A stretch of 64,000 nt of DNA from Qipengyuania pacifica (GTDB taxonomy: Bacteria > Pseudomonadota > Alphaproteobacteria > Sphingomonadales > Sphingomonadaceae), in contig NZ_JAHWXO010000002.1 in the NCBI RefSeq assembly GCF_019857205.1, positions 186,001-250,000 of the forward strand. The letters run 5' to 3'. Positions 19,975-29,207 of the stretch are shown one piece after another. The notes beneath the pieces were generated by a model. It searched no databases and had not been told where the DNA came from. It saw nothing but the letters and a program-made list of their open reading frames with translations. The translations under genes and the position numbers were made by a program. Numbering within the stretch: position 1 is the stretch's first letter; each line of letters starts with the position of its first letter.

Positions 19975-20261
19975 GGGTATCCTGTTCGTTCGAATTGAGG
20001 TTGCGCGCGCCATAGCAGAGCGCGGGGCGAGGGCAAGGGAGGGGGCAGGATAGACTTTGGCCGCTGGCGCGGAGAAGGCCGGGCTTGCTCCATGTGCAAC
20101 CGATCTGGCGTGGGACCAGGCGATAAAAATGCTTTGGCTGGACATTGTCTGCATGCTCAGAGCCTTGCCCTGACGGTTTCTAAACTCGATAGTAACCATC
20201 GCAGCATAGGGTTTGCGGGCACTTCCAATCACCTGAATGATCAGATCTAACTAGGCGACGC

Positions 20262-21290
20262 ATGACTATTGTTCCGGTAATTCTATGTGGCGGAAGCGGC
20301 ACTCGGCTCTGGCCGCGAAGCCGGAAGGCGATGCCGAAGCCCTTCCTGCCGCTTGTCGGCGAGAGAACGCTTTTCGAAGCGACACTTCATCGCTGTGCCG
20401 ATCCCGAGGTGTTTGCCCGCCCGATCGTGGTTACGGGGGCAGAACACGTCGAGCATGTAGAAGCGCAGTCCGGCCCCGGCACTTCGATCATCGTCGAACC
20501 GGAAGCGAAGAATACTGCAGCAGCGATCGCGCTGGCGGCATATCGGCTGCCGAAAGACGCCATAATGCTCGTTTGCCCGAGCGATCATCACATTGCCGAT
20601 TTACAGGCGTTTACCGATGCGGCCACGAGCGCAGCGTCGCTGGCGAGCGATGGCTGGCTCGTCGCTTTCGGTATCGAGGCGAGGAAGCCGGAAACCGGAT
20701 TTGGATATATCAAATGCGGCGCACGGCTTGGTGATCGTTCCTACCGTGTAGAACGGTTCGTGGAAAAGCCGGACCTCGCGACAGCCAGGTCTTTTCTCGC
20801 GCAAGGCGATTACCGCTGGAATGGGGGTTTGTTCGCGTTCGTCGCAGGGAAATTTATCGAAGAACTGGCGTCGCATCGACCGCAAATTTCCGCCTTGGTC
20901 GAGCAGGCGGTTCTCAGTGGCCGCGACGAAGGCGGTCACTTTCATCCGGATGCGGAGGCGTTTTCCAAGGTCAGCGGCGAAAGCATCGACTATGCAGTGA
21001 TGGAGAATACCGACAGGGCCGCGGTGGTGCCGGTTGATATGGGGTGGTCGGACATCGGCAACTGGGTGGCGCTGCGTGAAGCCTGCGCAACCGACGGCAA
21101 TGGGAATGTCGCGCCGAGCTCGGCGGAATTGATTGATTGCCGCAATGTGATGGTGGAGAGCGACGGCCCGCGCGTATCGGTCGTTGGGCTGGAGAATGTC
21201 ACTATTGTCGTTTCGAACGGCGAAATACTGGTGACGAGCGATGCTGGGGCGCAAAAAGTGGGCAATCTGGCCGGGGCGAAAAATCAGTAA
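20262..21290 (+). CDS. manC: Mannose-1-phosphate guanylyltransferase
   Basis: A 342-residue nucleotidyltransferase that makes GDP-mannose from GTP and mannose 1-phosphate for surface polysaccharides. The N-terminal signature is VILCGGSGTRLWPRSRKAM with PKPFLPL after it. Further marks are CPSDHHI, KPETGFGYI, RFVEKPD, WNGGLF and DYAVMENT. The length fits the single-domain form; the phosphomannose isomerase domain found in longer ManC/AlgA proteins is absent, so isomerase activity must come from elsewhere. A short beta-helix-like end (residues about 280-342) is normal. It stands alone. Confidence 0.9.
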   Translation: MTIVPVILCGGSGTRLWPRSRKAMPKPFLPLVGERTLFEATLHRCADPEVFARPIVVTGAEHVEHVEAQSGPGTSIIVEPEAKNTAAAIALAAYRLPKDAIMLVCPSDHHIADLQAFTDAATSAASLASDGWLVAFGIEARKPETGFGYIKCGARLGDRSYRVERFVEKPDLATARSFLAQGDYRWNGGLFAFVAGKFIEELASHRPQISALVEQAVLSGRDEGGHFHPDAEAFSKVSGESIDYAVMENTDRAAVVPVDMGWSDIGNWVALREACATDGNGNVAPSSAELIDCRNVMVESDGPRVSVVGLENVTIVVSNGEILVTSDAGAQKVGNLAGAKNQ

Positions 21291-21536
21291 TGCACGCTCG
21301 CGATTGAGCGGATTTCTACCGTGAATCTTTTCGAAACCTGCCTACTATCCCGCTGATAAAACGCGTGTAATGGGGTGAGGCACCTGGGTCCGTCTTTTTC
21401 GCAACGGTCCATGCCTTATGATCGATAAATCCCTGTTTATGAGCTCTGTGGCTGGCGTCTTGTTCGGGATGTCGGGCCAAGGCAATCGACAGCTCACATC
21501 TGGAATATCGCTCTTGATCGAATGATGGATCGGTGA

Positions 21537-21551
21537 GAACATAAGTGGAAC
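21537..21551 (+). promoter_or_regulatory. SOS (LexA) box upstream of imuA-imuB-dnaE2
   Basis: GAAC-N7-GAAC (21537-21540 and 21548-21551) is the exact reverse complement of the GTTC-N7-GTTC site seen before recA. It ends 28 bases before the imuA ATG. A candidate -35 TTGATC at 21514-21519 would place the -10 on the first GAAC, so LexA binding would cover the -10; that promoter is an inference. Confidence 0.88.
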
Positions 21552-21579
21552 ATTGGTTAGGCCGATTCGTATCCACTTG

Positions 21580-22347
21580 ATGTCACATGCTCAGAATATC
21601 TCACCGCCTCAAAACACTCCTCTGGCTGGGAGAGTGGACGCTCTGCGTGCTTCGGAACTTCCCGTTGCCCTGGGGAATGGCGCAGACGAATGGTCCCCTG
21701 ATCTGCAGCTTCCGCATTCCATGTGGGAAATCTTCGGCAGCATGGACGATGTCGCCGGTGACGCGCTGGCACTTGCTTTCGCTCAGAAACATTGTGCTGC
21801 TGGCGGCGAAGGCTGGCGGTGGCTGTGGGTTCAGGATGCGCGCAGCACCCGATCTTCGGGGCGCCCGTTTCTTCATGGCCTGCCGCCACCGTTGCGCAGC
21901 GGCTTCATTCATGTCGAGGCAGGCAGTGCGGCCGATGCCTTATGGGCAATGGAAGAAGGCGTAAGATGCGGCGAGCTGTCCTTCGTCATCGGCGAGATCG
22001 TGGGCGATCCCAAGGTGCTCGATTTCACGGCCATCCGTCGGCTCGTGCTGGCGGCGGAACGCAATGGCGTGATGCTTTACCTGTTGCGCCGGGAAGGCTT
22101 TGCGAATCTTTCCGCTGCCCGGTTGCGCTGGCGGGTTACCGCTGCGCCTTCGGCATTGCACCGCTGGAACAGTATGGCACCCGGTGTGCCGCGCGTGCGC
22201 GCCGAATTGTTTCGCGGACGCGGCCTGAGGCCTGGGCAGTTTTGGCTCGAACATGGCGTGGGCTCGCATGAACCGGATCATAGTCTCCTTGTGGTTCCCG
22301 ACCTTCGCGATCGACCGGTGGAGCCGGATTACCGCGCAACAGGGTGA
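21580..22347 (+). CDS. imuA: ImuA, SOS mutagenesis cassette protein
   Basis: A 255-residue RecA-like protein, first gene of the imuA-imuB-dnaE2 cassette that drives damage-induced mutagenesis. The body resembles ImuA, with WLWVQDARSTRSSGRPFLHGL, GDPKVLDFTAIRRLVLAAER and the C-terminal RAELFRGRGLRPGQFW. A classic Walker A is not obvious, as is common in ImuA. It is called mainly by position and overall resemblance. ATG 21580 is chosen because a TTG further upstream would fall within the LexA-controlled promoter region. Its end overlaps imuB by 80 bases in another frame. Confidence 0.85.
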   Translation: MSHAQNISPPQNTPLAGRVDALRASELPVALGNGADEWSPDLQLPHSMWEIFGSMDDVAGDALALAFAQKHCAAGGEGWRWLWVQDARSTRSSGRPFLHGLPPPLRSGFIHVEAGSAADALWAMEEGVRCGELSFVIGEIVGDPKVLDFTAIRRLVLAAERNGVMLYLLRREGFANLSAARLRWRVTAAPSALHRWNSMAPGVPRVRAELFRGRGLRPGQFWLEHGVGSHEPDHSLLVVPDLRDRPVEPDYRATG

Positions 22348-23815
22348 GGAAGACGATCTGCGACAGCCCATCGTGCTGGTGAGCGACACGGCACATGGTC
22401 CCGTCATCGATGCCGTCAGCCGGATGGCCATGGCTGCTGGTGCGCAGTCCGGCATGCGCTTGGCCGATGCGCGAATGCTGGCCCCCGAACTGGTGGCCAT
22501 TCCATTCGATCACGAAGGCAACCAGCGCACGTTGGGAAAGCTGGCGCTTGCAACGCAGCGCTGGGGGCCCTGGAGCATGGTGGACGGTTACGATGGCATA
22601 TTGCTTGATAGTTCGGGCAGTGCACATCTGTTTGGTGGCGACGGTCCGATGCTGACGAGGATCGAAACGTTTTTTCTGAGGCAAGGTTATCAATGCCGTA
22701 TCGCCTGTGCGCCCAATAGCGGAGCCGCCTGGGCGCTTTCCCACTATGCCGAGAATCGTTCGGCCATCACCATGCCGGACGATCTGCCTGAAGCGCTTGC
22801 GCCTCTGCCTGTTGCTGCCCTGCGGCTCAATTCGGAAACCAGACTGTTGCTGGCCCGGCTCGGGCTGAAAACCGTTGGCGACTTGATGGAAGTTCCGCGT
22901 GAAAGTCTCGTCCGGCGCTTCCGCAATCGTCGTTCCGCCGAAGCCAATCCCCTGGTCAGGCTCGATCAGGTGCTGGGGCGTAAGCACGAGCCGCTCGTCC
23001 CGCTTATCGAGCACCCACCATTCGGGGCAGAGCGCCGACTTGCCGAGCCGATCCTTCACCTCGAGCCGCTGCAGCATATCGTGGGCGATATTACGCATGA
23101 CCTCATGCGTATCCTGGAACAGGCCAAACATGGCGTGCGCAGACTGTCGCTGCGTCTGTGGCGGGTGGATGGCGAAGATATGTACCGAACGCTCGAACTG
23201 GCTTCGCCGTCACGCGATCCCGATCATATCATTCGTCTGTTCGTACAACGGCTGGACGACGTTGAAGCCGGGTTCGGCATCGATCAGATCAGGTTGACTG
23301 CAATATGGACCGAGCCGCTGGATGGCGCACAGGATACGCTCGACAAGCTCGACACCAGCGGCACGGCGCTACCGGTTCTGATCGACAGGCTGGTTACGCG
23401 CTTGGGCAGGGACAGGGTGGCACAATTTGTTCCGCGTAGCAGCCATTGGCCCGAACGCTCACAGCGAGTGGCAGCGCCCGGCAAAACGAGCGCCGCAGTG
23501 CAATATGATCTCGGTTTCAACCAGCGCCCGCTCAAGCTGCTGGCCCGTGCCGAGCCGATCAGTGTCATCTATGCCACTCCCGAAGGTCTGCCTCGGCGCT
23601 TTCGCTGGCGCGGCGGGCTGCACGTTATTGTAAAGGCGGAAGGGCCGGAGCGGATAGCACCCGAGTGGTGGAGACAGCGGGCGAATGCGCGATTGCGTGA
23701 TTATTACCGGATCGAGGACGAGGCCGGGCGCCGTTACTGGATCTATCGCAATGGCCTGATCGGTGACGGGCGAGGCGGGCCGCCCGACTGGTATCTGCAT
23801 GGATTTTTCGCCTGA
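22268..23815 (+). CDS. imuB: ImuB, inactive Y-family polymerase-like protein
   Basis: A 515-residue member of the Y-family polymerase group that acts as the beta-clamp-binding hub of the ImuA-ImuB-DnaE2 mutasome. It starts NRIIVSLWFPTFAIDRW. The palm carries DGYDGILLDSSGSAHLFGG, where the acidic catalytic set of true Pol IV/V is not intact as far as I can see. A helix-hairpin-helix region follows (LLLARLGLKTVGDLMEVPR), and the C-terminus holds RYWIYRNGLIGDG. The ATG at 22268 overlaps imuA, and its TGA overlaps the dnaE2 ATG by one base (TGATG), which favours coupled translation. Confidence 0.92.
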   Translation: MNRIIVSLWFPTFAIDRWSRITAQQGEEDDLRQPIVLVSDTAHGPVIDAVSRMAMAAGAQSGMRLADARMLAPELVAIPFDHEGNQRTLGKLALATQRWGPWSMVDGYDGILLDSSGSAHLFGGDGPMLTRIETFFLRQGYQCRIACAPNSGAAWALSHYAENRSAITMPDDLPEALAPLPVAALRLNSETRLLLARLGLKTVGDLMEVPRESLVRRFRNRRSAEANPLVRLDQVLGRKHEPLVPLIEHPPFGAERRLAEPILHLEPLQHIVGDITHDLMRILEQAKHGVRRLSLRLWRVDGEDMYRTLELASPSRDPDHIIRLFVQRLDDVEAGFGIDQIRLTAIWTEPLDGAQDTLDKLDTSGTALPVLIDRLVTRLGRDRVAQFVPRSSHWPERSQRVAAPGKTSAAVQYDLGFNQRPLKLLARAEPISVIYATPEGLPRRFRWRGGLHVIVKAEGPERIAPEWWRQRANARLRDYYRIEDEAGRRYWIYRNGLIGDGRGGPPDWYLHGFFA

Positions 23816-26800
23816 TGCCCGATCAGCCGCTCACCCCTGATCGCCGAACGCTTGCCCGATTTTCCGACAAGGAATTCGTCGGCAACCCCCGCGCGCAATT
23901 CGTCGAGCTGGGGATCACCAGCTGCTTCTCGTTTCTGCGCGGCGCGTCCGATGCGGTGGATCTGGTCCTGACCGCATTCGCGCAAGGGTACGATGCCATT
24001 GGCATCGCCGATCGCAATACGCTGGCGGGGGTGGTGCGCATTCATACCGAAGCCAAGACGGCCCGGATGCGTCCGGTAATCGGATGCCGGATCGTGACTG
24101 TCGAGGGCTGGCATTTTCTCGCCTATCCGACCGACCGCGCCGCCTACGGACGGCTTACCTCACTGCTGTCCAGGGGCAAGATGCGGACTCTGGAAGGGAA
24201 ATGGCAGGACAAGGGCGAGACGCACATCGATCTCGCAATGCTGGCCGACCACGCAGAAGGCATACAGCTGATCCTCATCCCCCCGGACGTTCTCGACGAG
24301 CGGTTTATGGCTGAATTGCGCAAGCTTGCCGTACAGCTGCCGACACTCCGGCATCTTGCCGCCGCCTATCTCTACTCCGGCGACGACATTGCGCGTATCA
24401 ACCAGCTCGATACGCTGGCGCGAAGCACCGGCCTCACCATCCTTGCCACCAATGACGTGCACTATCACGCCCGCGACCGGCGGCCCTTGCAGGATGTGAT
24501 GACCTGCATCCGCGAAAAGACGACGATCGATGGTGCGGGCCTTTTGCTTGAGGCAAATGCGGAACGTCACCTCAAACCGCCGGAAGAAATGGTCCACCTG
24601 TTTGCCGAATGGCCCCATGCCATTGCCGCGGCGCGTGACGTGGCCGATGCGAGCACGTTCGACCTTGAGGAACTATGTTATGAATACCCGGACGAGCCGA
24701 TCCCCAAGGGCCGTTCGCCGGATGCGTATCTTGCCGAACTGGCCCGGCAGGGTGCACAGGCCCGTTACCCTCGTGGTGTTCCGGTCAAGGTAACACGCCT
24801 GATCGATTATGAGCTCGATTTGATCCGTAGGCTCGGCATCGCACGCTACTTCCTGACCATCAGGGACATCGTCGATTTTGCGCGGACCCGGGATCCGCCG
24901 ATCCTGTGTCAGGGACGCGGCAGCGCGGCAAACTCCGCCGTCTGCTACTGTCTTGGCATTACGGCTGTCGACCCGGACGAGCACGAATTGCTGTTCGACC
25001 GCTTCATCTCCGAAGAGCGCAAGGAGCCACCGGACATAGACGTCGATTTCGAACACGAACGGCGCGAAGAGGTCATCCAGCATATTTATGATCGCTACGG
25101 TCGTCACCGCGCCGGGCTGTGCGCAACAGTAATTCATTACCGTCCGCGTATGGCCATTCGCGAAGTCGGTAAGGTTATGGGACTGTCCGAAGATACCACG
25201 AGCGTGCTCGCGCGGACCGTCTGGGGCAGCTATGGGCGAGAAATTGCAGAAAAGCATGCGCAAGAAGCCGGGCTCGATATGCGTGATCCGCACTTACGCC
25301 GTGTGCTGAAACTGACTGAGCAGATGATTGGCATGCCGCGCCATCTCTCGCAGCACGTAGGCGGTTTCATCCTCACTCAGGGCCCGCTGGTCGAAACCGT
25401 GCCAATCGGCAATGGTGCCATGCCGGATCGCAGTTTTATCGAATGGGACAAGGACGACATAGAAGCCTTGGGCATTCTGAAGATCGACGTTCTGGCGCTG
25501 GGGATGCTGACCTGTCTGCAAAAGGGTTTCGACCTGCTGCGCGATCACCATGATCGTGATCTGACGCTGGCGACCGTCCCGCGCGAAGATGCCCGTGTTT
25601 ACGACATGCTGGTGAAGGGGGACAGCCTAGGCGTCTTCCAGGTGGAAAGCCGGGCGCAGATGAACATGTTGCCGCGGTTGAAGCCGCGCCAGTTCTATGA
25701 TCTCGTCATTCAGGTGGCGATCGTACGTCCCGGCCCGATCCAAGGGGATATGGTACATCCCTATCTCAAACGGCGGCGGAAGGACGAAGCCGTGGTCATT
25801 CCAAGGCCATCCCCCCTTCATGGCCCGCCGAATGAACTCTCATCGATCCTCGATCGCACTTTGGGTGTGCCGATTTTCCAAGAGCAAGCGATGAAAATTG
25901 CACTTGATGCCGCAAAATTTTCCAGCACCGAGGCAAATCAGCTTCGCAAGGCGATGGCGACCTTCCGCAGCCGCGGCATGGTTGATGAATTGCAGGACAA
26001 GATGGTCGGTCGGATGATCGCGCGGGGCTATGACCCGGACTTTTCAGAACGCTGCTTCAACCAGATACGCGGTTTTGGAGAATATGGGTTTCCGGAAAGC
26101 CATGCGGCCAGTTTTGCCCATCTCGTCTACATTTCAAGCTGGATGAAATGCCATTATCCGGCCGCGTTTGCCTGTGCATTGCTCAATTCACAGCCGATGG
26201 GTTTTTATGCCCCCGCGCAAATCGTACGCGATGCGCAAGAGCATGGCGTGGAAGTACACGCAGTCGATGTCAATGAAAGCCACTGGGACAACACGCTCGA
26301 GCAGTGGGAAGGTAAATCTCAGCCACCCATGCGGCTGGGGTTTCGCCAGATCGACGGACTGACGGAGGTATCGGCCGCGCGGCTGGTTGCTGCACGCGAT
26401 GCAGGAGGTCCGTACGATAGTGTTGTCGAACTGCGGGAGCGTACGAAGCTTTCGCCCAGTGTTATCGAAAGGCTTGCTGCCGCGGACGCGTTTCGCTCCA
26501 TGGGGCTCGACCGGCGACAGGCGTTGTGGGATGCGCGCGCACTCAAATCGGTAGACGATCTGCCTTTGTTCACTGCGACCGCTGTTCGGGACGAAGGGGC
26601 AGAAATCACGCATCATATGTTGCCGCTGATGCCATTATCCGAACATGTCGTGGCCGATTATCAGACCGCCAGACTGAGCCTGAAAGCGCATCCCATGCAA
26701 TTTTTACGCAACGGGATGCATGATCGCGGGGTTACCGCAAATGCGGACCTGCGTCGGAAAAATTTCCGTAGCCGGGTGAAGGTGGCCGGTGTCGTGCTGA

Positions 26801-27237
26801 TCCGCCAACGCCCCGGCAGCGCCAAAGGGGTGTGTTTCATCACCTTGGAGGATGAGACGGGGGTTGTGAACCTCGTGGTGTGGCCGGATGTGATGGAGCG
26901 ATATCGCAAGGTCATAATGAGTGCGCGACTGATGGAGGTTACCGGCAGGGTCGAGATGGACGACGAGGTGCTCCACGTCATTGTATCGCATATAGACGAT
27001 GCGACCTGGCGATTAACCGAATTGAGTGATGACCTGATCGCACCCCAGATGTCGCGAGCCGACGAAGTCAATCGGCCCTTGCGAACCATGAGTGCGGCAA
27101 AGCGCAAGGTCGAGATATCACCCGGTCCGGGGAATACCGATAGTGCATCTCACCAAGCAAGACGAGCGTTGCGTGCGCCGCGGCCTTCGCATCCCCGCAA
27201 CGTCCGCATCCTGCCCAACAGCCGCGATTTTCATTAG
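23815..27237 (+). CDS. dnaE2: Error-prone DNA polymerase DnaE2
   Basis: A 1140-residue C-family polymerase alpha subunit, the catalytic part of the SOS mutasome. It has an N-terminal PHP domain (ELGITSCFSFLRGASDA, AIGIADRNTLAG), the polymerase core with CQGRGSAANSAVCYCLGIT and the catalytic aspartates in DIDVDFEHERREE, FPESHAASFAHLVYISSW, and a C-terminal OB fold (VKVAGVVLIRQRPGSAKG) that includes the DnaE2-typical ITLEDETG. Length fits DnaE2. The final 60 residues are basic and disordered-looking. It ends seven bases before the stop of the convergent ugd. Confidence 0.96.
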   Translation: MPDQPLTPDRRTLARFSDKEFVGNPRAQFVELGITSCFSFLRGASDAVDLVLTAFAQGYDAIGIADRNTLAGVVRIHTEAKTARMRPVIGCRIVTVEGWHFLAYPTDRAAYGRLTSLLSRGKMRTLEGKWQDKGETHIDLAMLADHAEGIQLILIPPDVLDERFMAELRKLAVQLPTLRHLAAAYLYSGDDIARINQLDTLARSTGLTILATNDVHYHARDRRPLQDVMTCIREKTTIDGAGLLLEANAERHLKPPEEMVHLFAEWPHAIAAARDVADASTFDLEELCYEYPDEPIPKGRSPDAYLAELARQGAQARYPRGVPVKVTRLIDYELDLIRRLGIARYFLTIRDIVDFARTRDPPILCQGRGSAANSAVCYCLGITAVDPDEHELLFDRFISEERKEPPDIDVDFEHERREEVIQHIYDRYGRHRAGLCATVIHYRPRMAIREVGKVMGLSEDTTSVLARTVWGSYGREIAEKHAQEAGLDMRDPHLRRVLKLTEQMIGMPRHLSQHVGGFILTQGPLVETVPIGNGAMPDRSFIEWDKDDIEALGILKIDVLALGMLTCLQKGFDLLRDHHDRDLTLATVPREDARVYDMLVKGDSLGVFQVESRAQMNMLPRLKPRQFYDLVIQVAIVRPGPIQGDMVHPYLKRRRKDEAVVIPRPSPLHGPPNELSSILDRTLGVPIFQEQAMKIALDAAKFSSTEANQLRKAMATFRSRGMVDELQDKMVGRMIARGYDPDFSERCFNQIRGFGEYGFPESHAASFAHLVYISSWMKCHYPAAFACALLNSQPMGFYAPAQIVRDAQEHGVEVHAVDVNESHWDNTLEQWEGKSQPPMRLGFRQIDGLTEVSAARLVAARDAGGPYDSVVELRERTKLSPSVIERLAAADAFRSMGLDRRQALWDARALKSVDDLPLFTATAVRDEGAEITHHMLPLMPLSEHVVADYQTARLSLKAHPMQFLRNGMHDRGVTANADLRRKNFRSRVKVAGVVLIRQRPGSAKGVCFITLEDETGVVNLVVWPDVMERYRKVIMSARLMEVTGRVEMDDEVLHVIVSHIDDATWRLTELSDDLIAPQMSRADEVNRPLRTMSAAKRKVEISPGPGNTDSASHQARRALRAPRPSHPRNVRILPNSRDFH

Positions 27238-27244
27238 CCGGTGA

Positions 27245-28555
27245 TCAACCGCGGCCGATGCTGGTGTAGGCAAATCCCCTGTCGCGCATATCTGCCGGCC
27301 TGTAGATGTTGCGTAAGTCGACCATCACCGGCGATTTCGCCAAATCCATGACGCGCTTCAGATCGAGCGCGCGGAATGCATCCCATTCGGTAACTATTGC
27401 GATGGCATCGGCGTCTGCAATGGCGGCATACGGGTCTGCGACCATTTCCACCTCTGGCATCAGCGGTTTGGCCTGTTCCATGCCTTCCGGGTCATATGCT
27501 GCCACATGCACGCCCGCGTCGGTGAGGGTCTGCGCAACCGCGATCGCTGGCGAATCCCGCATGTCATCGGTGTTCGGTTTGAAGGTCAGCCCCAGGAGAG
27601 CGACCTTTTTCCCACGCGCATCGTTCAACCCGCCAATCGCGTCGAGCACCTTGCGGCCCATCGCGCGCTTGCGGCTCTCGTTTGCCTTCACCACCGACTC
27701 AACGATCCGGGTGGGGCTGTCGTAATCCTCCGCCGTCTTGAGCAGGGCGAGCGTATCTTTCGGGAAACATGATCCTCCATAGCCGGGGCCAGCGTGGAGG
27801 AATTTCGAACCGATGCGATTATCCATTCCGATGCCACGGCTCACGTCTTGCACATTCGCGCCAACTTTCTCGCACAAATCTGCCATTTCGTTGATGAAAG
27901 TGATCTTGGTGGCAAGGAATGCATTCGCAGCATATTTGATGAGTTCGCTCGTGCGGCGCCCCGTGAAAAGGATCGGCGATTCATTAAGGAACAAGGGGCG
28001 GTAGACTTCACTCATGATTTCGCGCCCGAAATCGTCTTCAGCACCAATCACGATACGGTCGGGGCGTTTGAAATCGCCAATTGCGGCGCCCTCGCGCAGG
28101 AACTCAGGGTTGGAAACTACCGCGATGCGATGCGGTGTCCCGCTGTTCTTGAGAATCCGCTCAACCTCGTCCCCGGTGCCGACGGGTACGGTGGATTTGG
28201 TCACGACCACGGCGTCGCCAGCCAGATGCTCGCCAATCTCCTCGGCCACAGCGTAGACGAAGGAAAGGTCCGCATGACCATCGCCGCGCCGACTAGGAGT
28301 ACCGACAGCGATGAAGATGGCGTTGGCGCCCTTGATCCCTTCGGCCAGACTCGCAGTGAATGTCAGTCGGCCAGCCCTTGCGTTCGATGTCACTAGATCG
28401 GCGAGACCCGGCTCATAAATCGGCATGATACCGTCATTCAGACGATCGATCTTCGACTGGTCCTTATCGATGCAAACCACGTCGTGACCGAAATCGGCAA
28501 AACATGCTCCTGAAACTAGGCCCACATAACCCGAGCCCACCATTGCAATCTTCAT
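27245..28555 (-). CDS. ugd: UDP-glucose 6-dehydrogenase
   Basis: A 436-residue NAD-dependent enzyme that oxidises UDP-glucose twice to UDP-glucuronate. Its layout is an N-terminal Rossmann motif (MVGSGYVGLVSGACFADFG), the YEPGL substrate region, TKSTVPVGTGDE, ECVGE-equivalent SNPEFLREGAAI, the catalytic cysteine in GPGYGGSCFPKDT, and a C-terminal domain with LLGLTFKPNTDDMRDSPA. ATG 28555 is supported by AGGTGAG a few bases upstream and by the family start MKIAMVG. Its product is the expected substrate of the epimerase at 9283-10305. It diverges from the metal-uptake cluster. Confidence 0.95.
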   Translation of the reverse strand: MKIAMVGSGYVGLVSGACFADFGHDVVCIDKDQSKIDRLNDGIMPIYEPGLADLVTSNARAGRLTFTASLAEGIKGANAIFIAVGTPSRRGDGHADLSFVYAVAEEIGEHLAGDAVVVTKSTVPVGTGDEVERILKNSGTPHRIAVVSNPEFLREGAAIGDFKRPDRIVIGAEDDFGREIMSEVYRPLFLNESPILFTGRRTSELIKYAANAFLATKITFINEMADLCEKVGANVQDVSRGIGMDNRIGSKFLHAGPGYGGSCFPKDTLALLKTAEDYDSPTRIVESVVKANESRKRAMGRKVLDAIGGLNDARGKKVALLGLTFKPNTDDMRDSPAIAVAQTLTDAGVHVAAYDPEGMEQAKPLMPEVEMVADPYAAIADADAIAIVTEWDAFRALDLKRVMDLAKSPVMVDLRNIYRPADMRDRGFAYTSIGRG

Positions 28556-28720
28556 ATTCTCACCTTGCTCGAAGCTGTAACCTGCCGGCCCTTCAAGATC
28601 CTGACCAATTTCCCGCGCAATGCCCTGCTTACATATACAGCACAACAGCCTTATCGCAGGCCGGGACTCCTTTGCTCACAAGCCCTTTGCATAAGCAATC
28701 GGATCAGCTAAGGGCGCGGC

Positions 28721-29113
28721 ATGATATATTGTCACGCTAAAAGTCGAGGCTTAGCGCGCGGTGGACGCCGCTCGCTATCTCACCTTTGGTGTGCGTTGCT
28801 CGCGCTTTTCGTATTAGCGCAGAGTTTCATTGTCCAAACCCATTTCCATGAAACCGTCCAAGTCACCGCGCACACGCAAGGTACAATTGTCGCGCCGATA
28901 CAAAAAGAACGGGACGACGACAGCCGATACGCCGGCCAGGATAGCTGTGCGATTTGCCGGGAGACAGGACAGTCGGGCCTCTATCTACTGCCCCCTGCAA
29001 TACTGTTCTCTGCAGTGGAAACGAAAGAGCATTGGTCGCGCTGGCTGCCGATTGGCGAGTTTCGTTTGCCTACTCCGCCTGTCGGGTGGTTGGGGCGTGC
29101 CCCTCCTCAGTAA
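28721..29113 (+). CDS. Small membrane or exported protein with QTHFH and CAIC motifs (DUF2946-like)
   Basis: A 130-residue protein with a basic start, one hydrophobic segment (about residues 22-40, WCALLALFVLAQSFIVQ), then QTHFHE, a spacer, and the cysteine pair CAIC, followed by a proline- and tryptophan-containing end. The pattern of a signal or anchor segment, a histidine motif and CxxC resembles the DUF2946 group, often found next to metal-linked TonB receptors. The family match is tentative. AAGGG lies upstream of ATG 28721. It precedes the ZnuD-like receptor by 94 bases in the same direction, so a metal-binding accessory role is inferred. Confidence 0.6.
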   Translation: MIYCHAKSRGLARGGRRSLSHLWCALLALFVLAQSFIVQTHFHETVQVTAHTQGTIVAPIQKERDDDSRYAGQDSCAICRETGQSGLYLLPPAILFSAVETKEHWSRWLPIGEFRLPTPPVGWLGRAPPQ

Positions 29114-29207
29114 CTCCATGTAAAATAACCGGCTATTCGCGCTGCGCGCCCGCTTTTGGCTGCAGCCGCGTCGTTTGTCGGTCCTTATCTTTATCGGAGT
29201 TATTTGA

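Noticed and set aside
21420-21527. A 35-codon plus-strand ORF before imuA
   Set aside because: No ribosome site and it overlaps the promoter. Nothing beyond chance supports it.
21316-21576. Minus-strand frame between manC and imuA
   Set aside because: It runs across the imuA promoter and SOS box and shows no conserved motif. The stretch is better read as a regulatory region.
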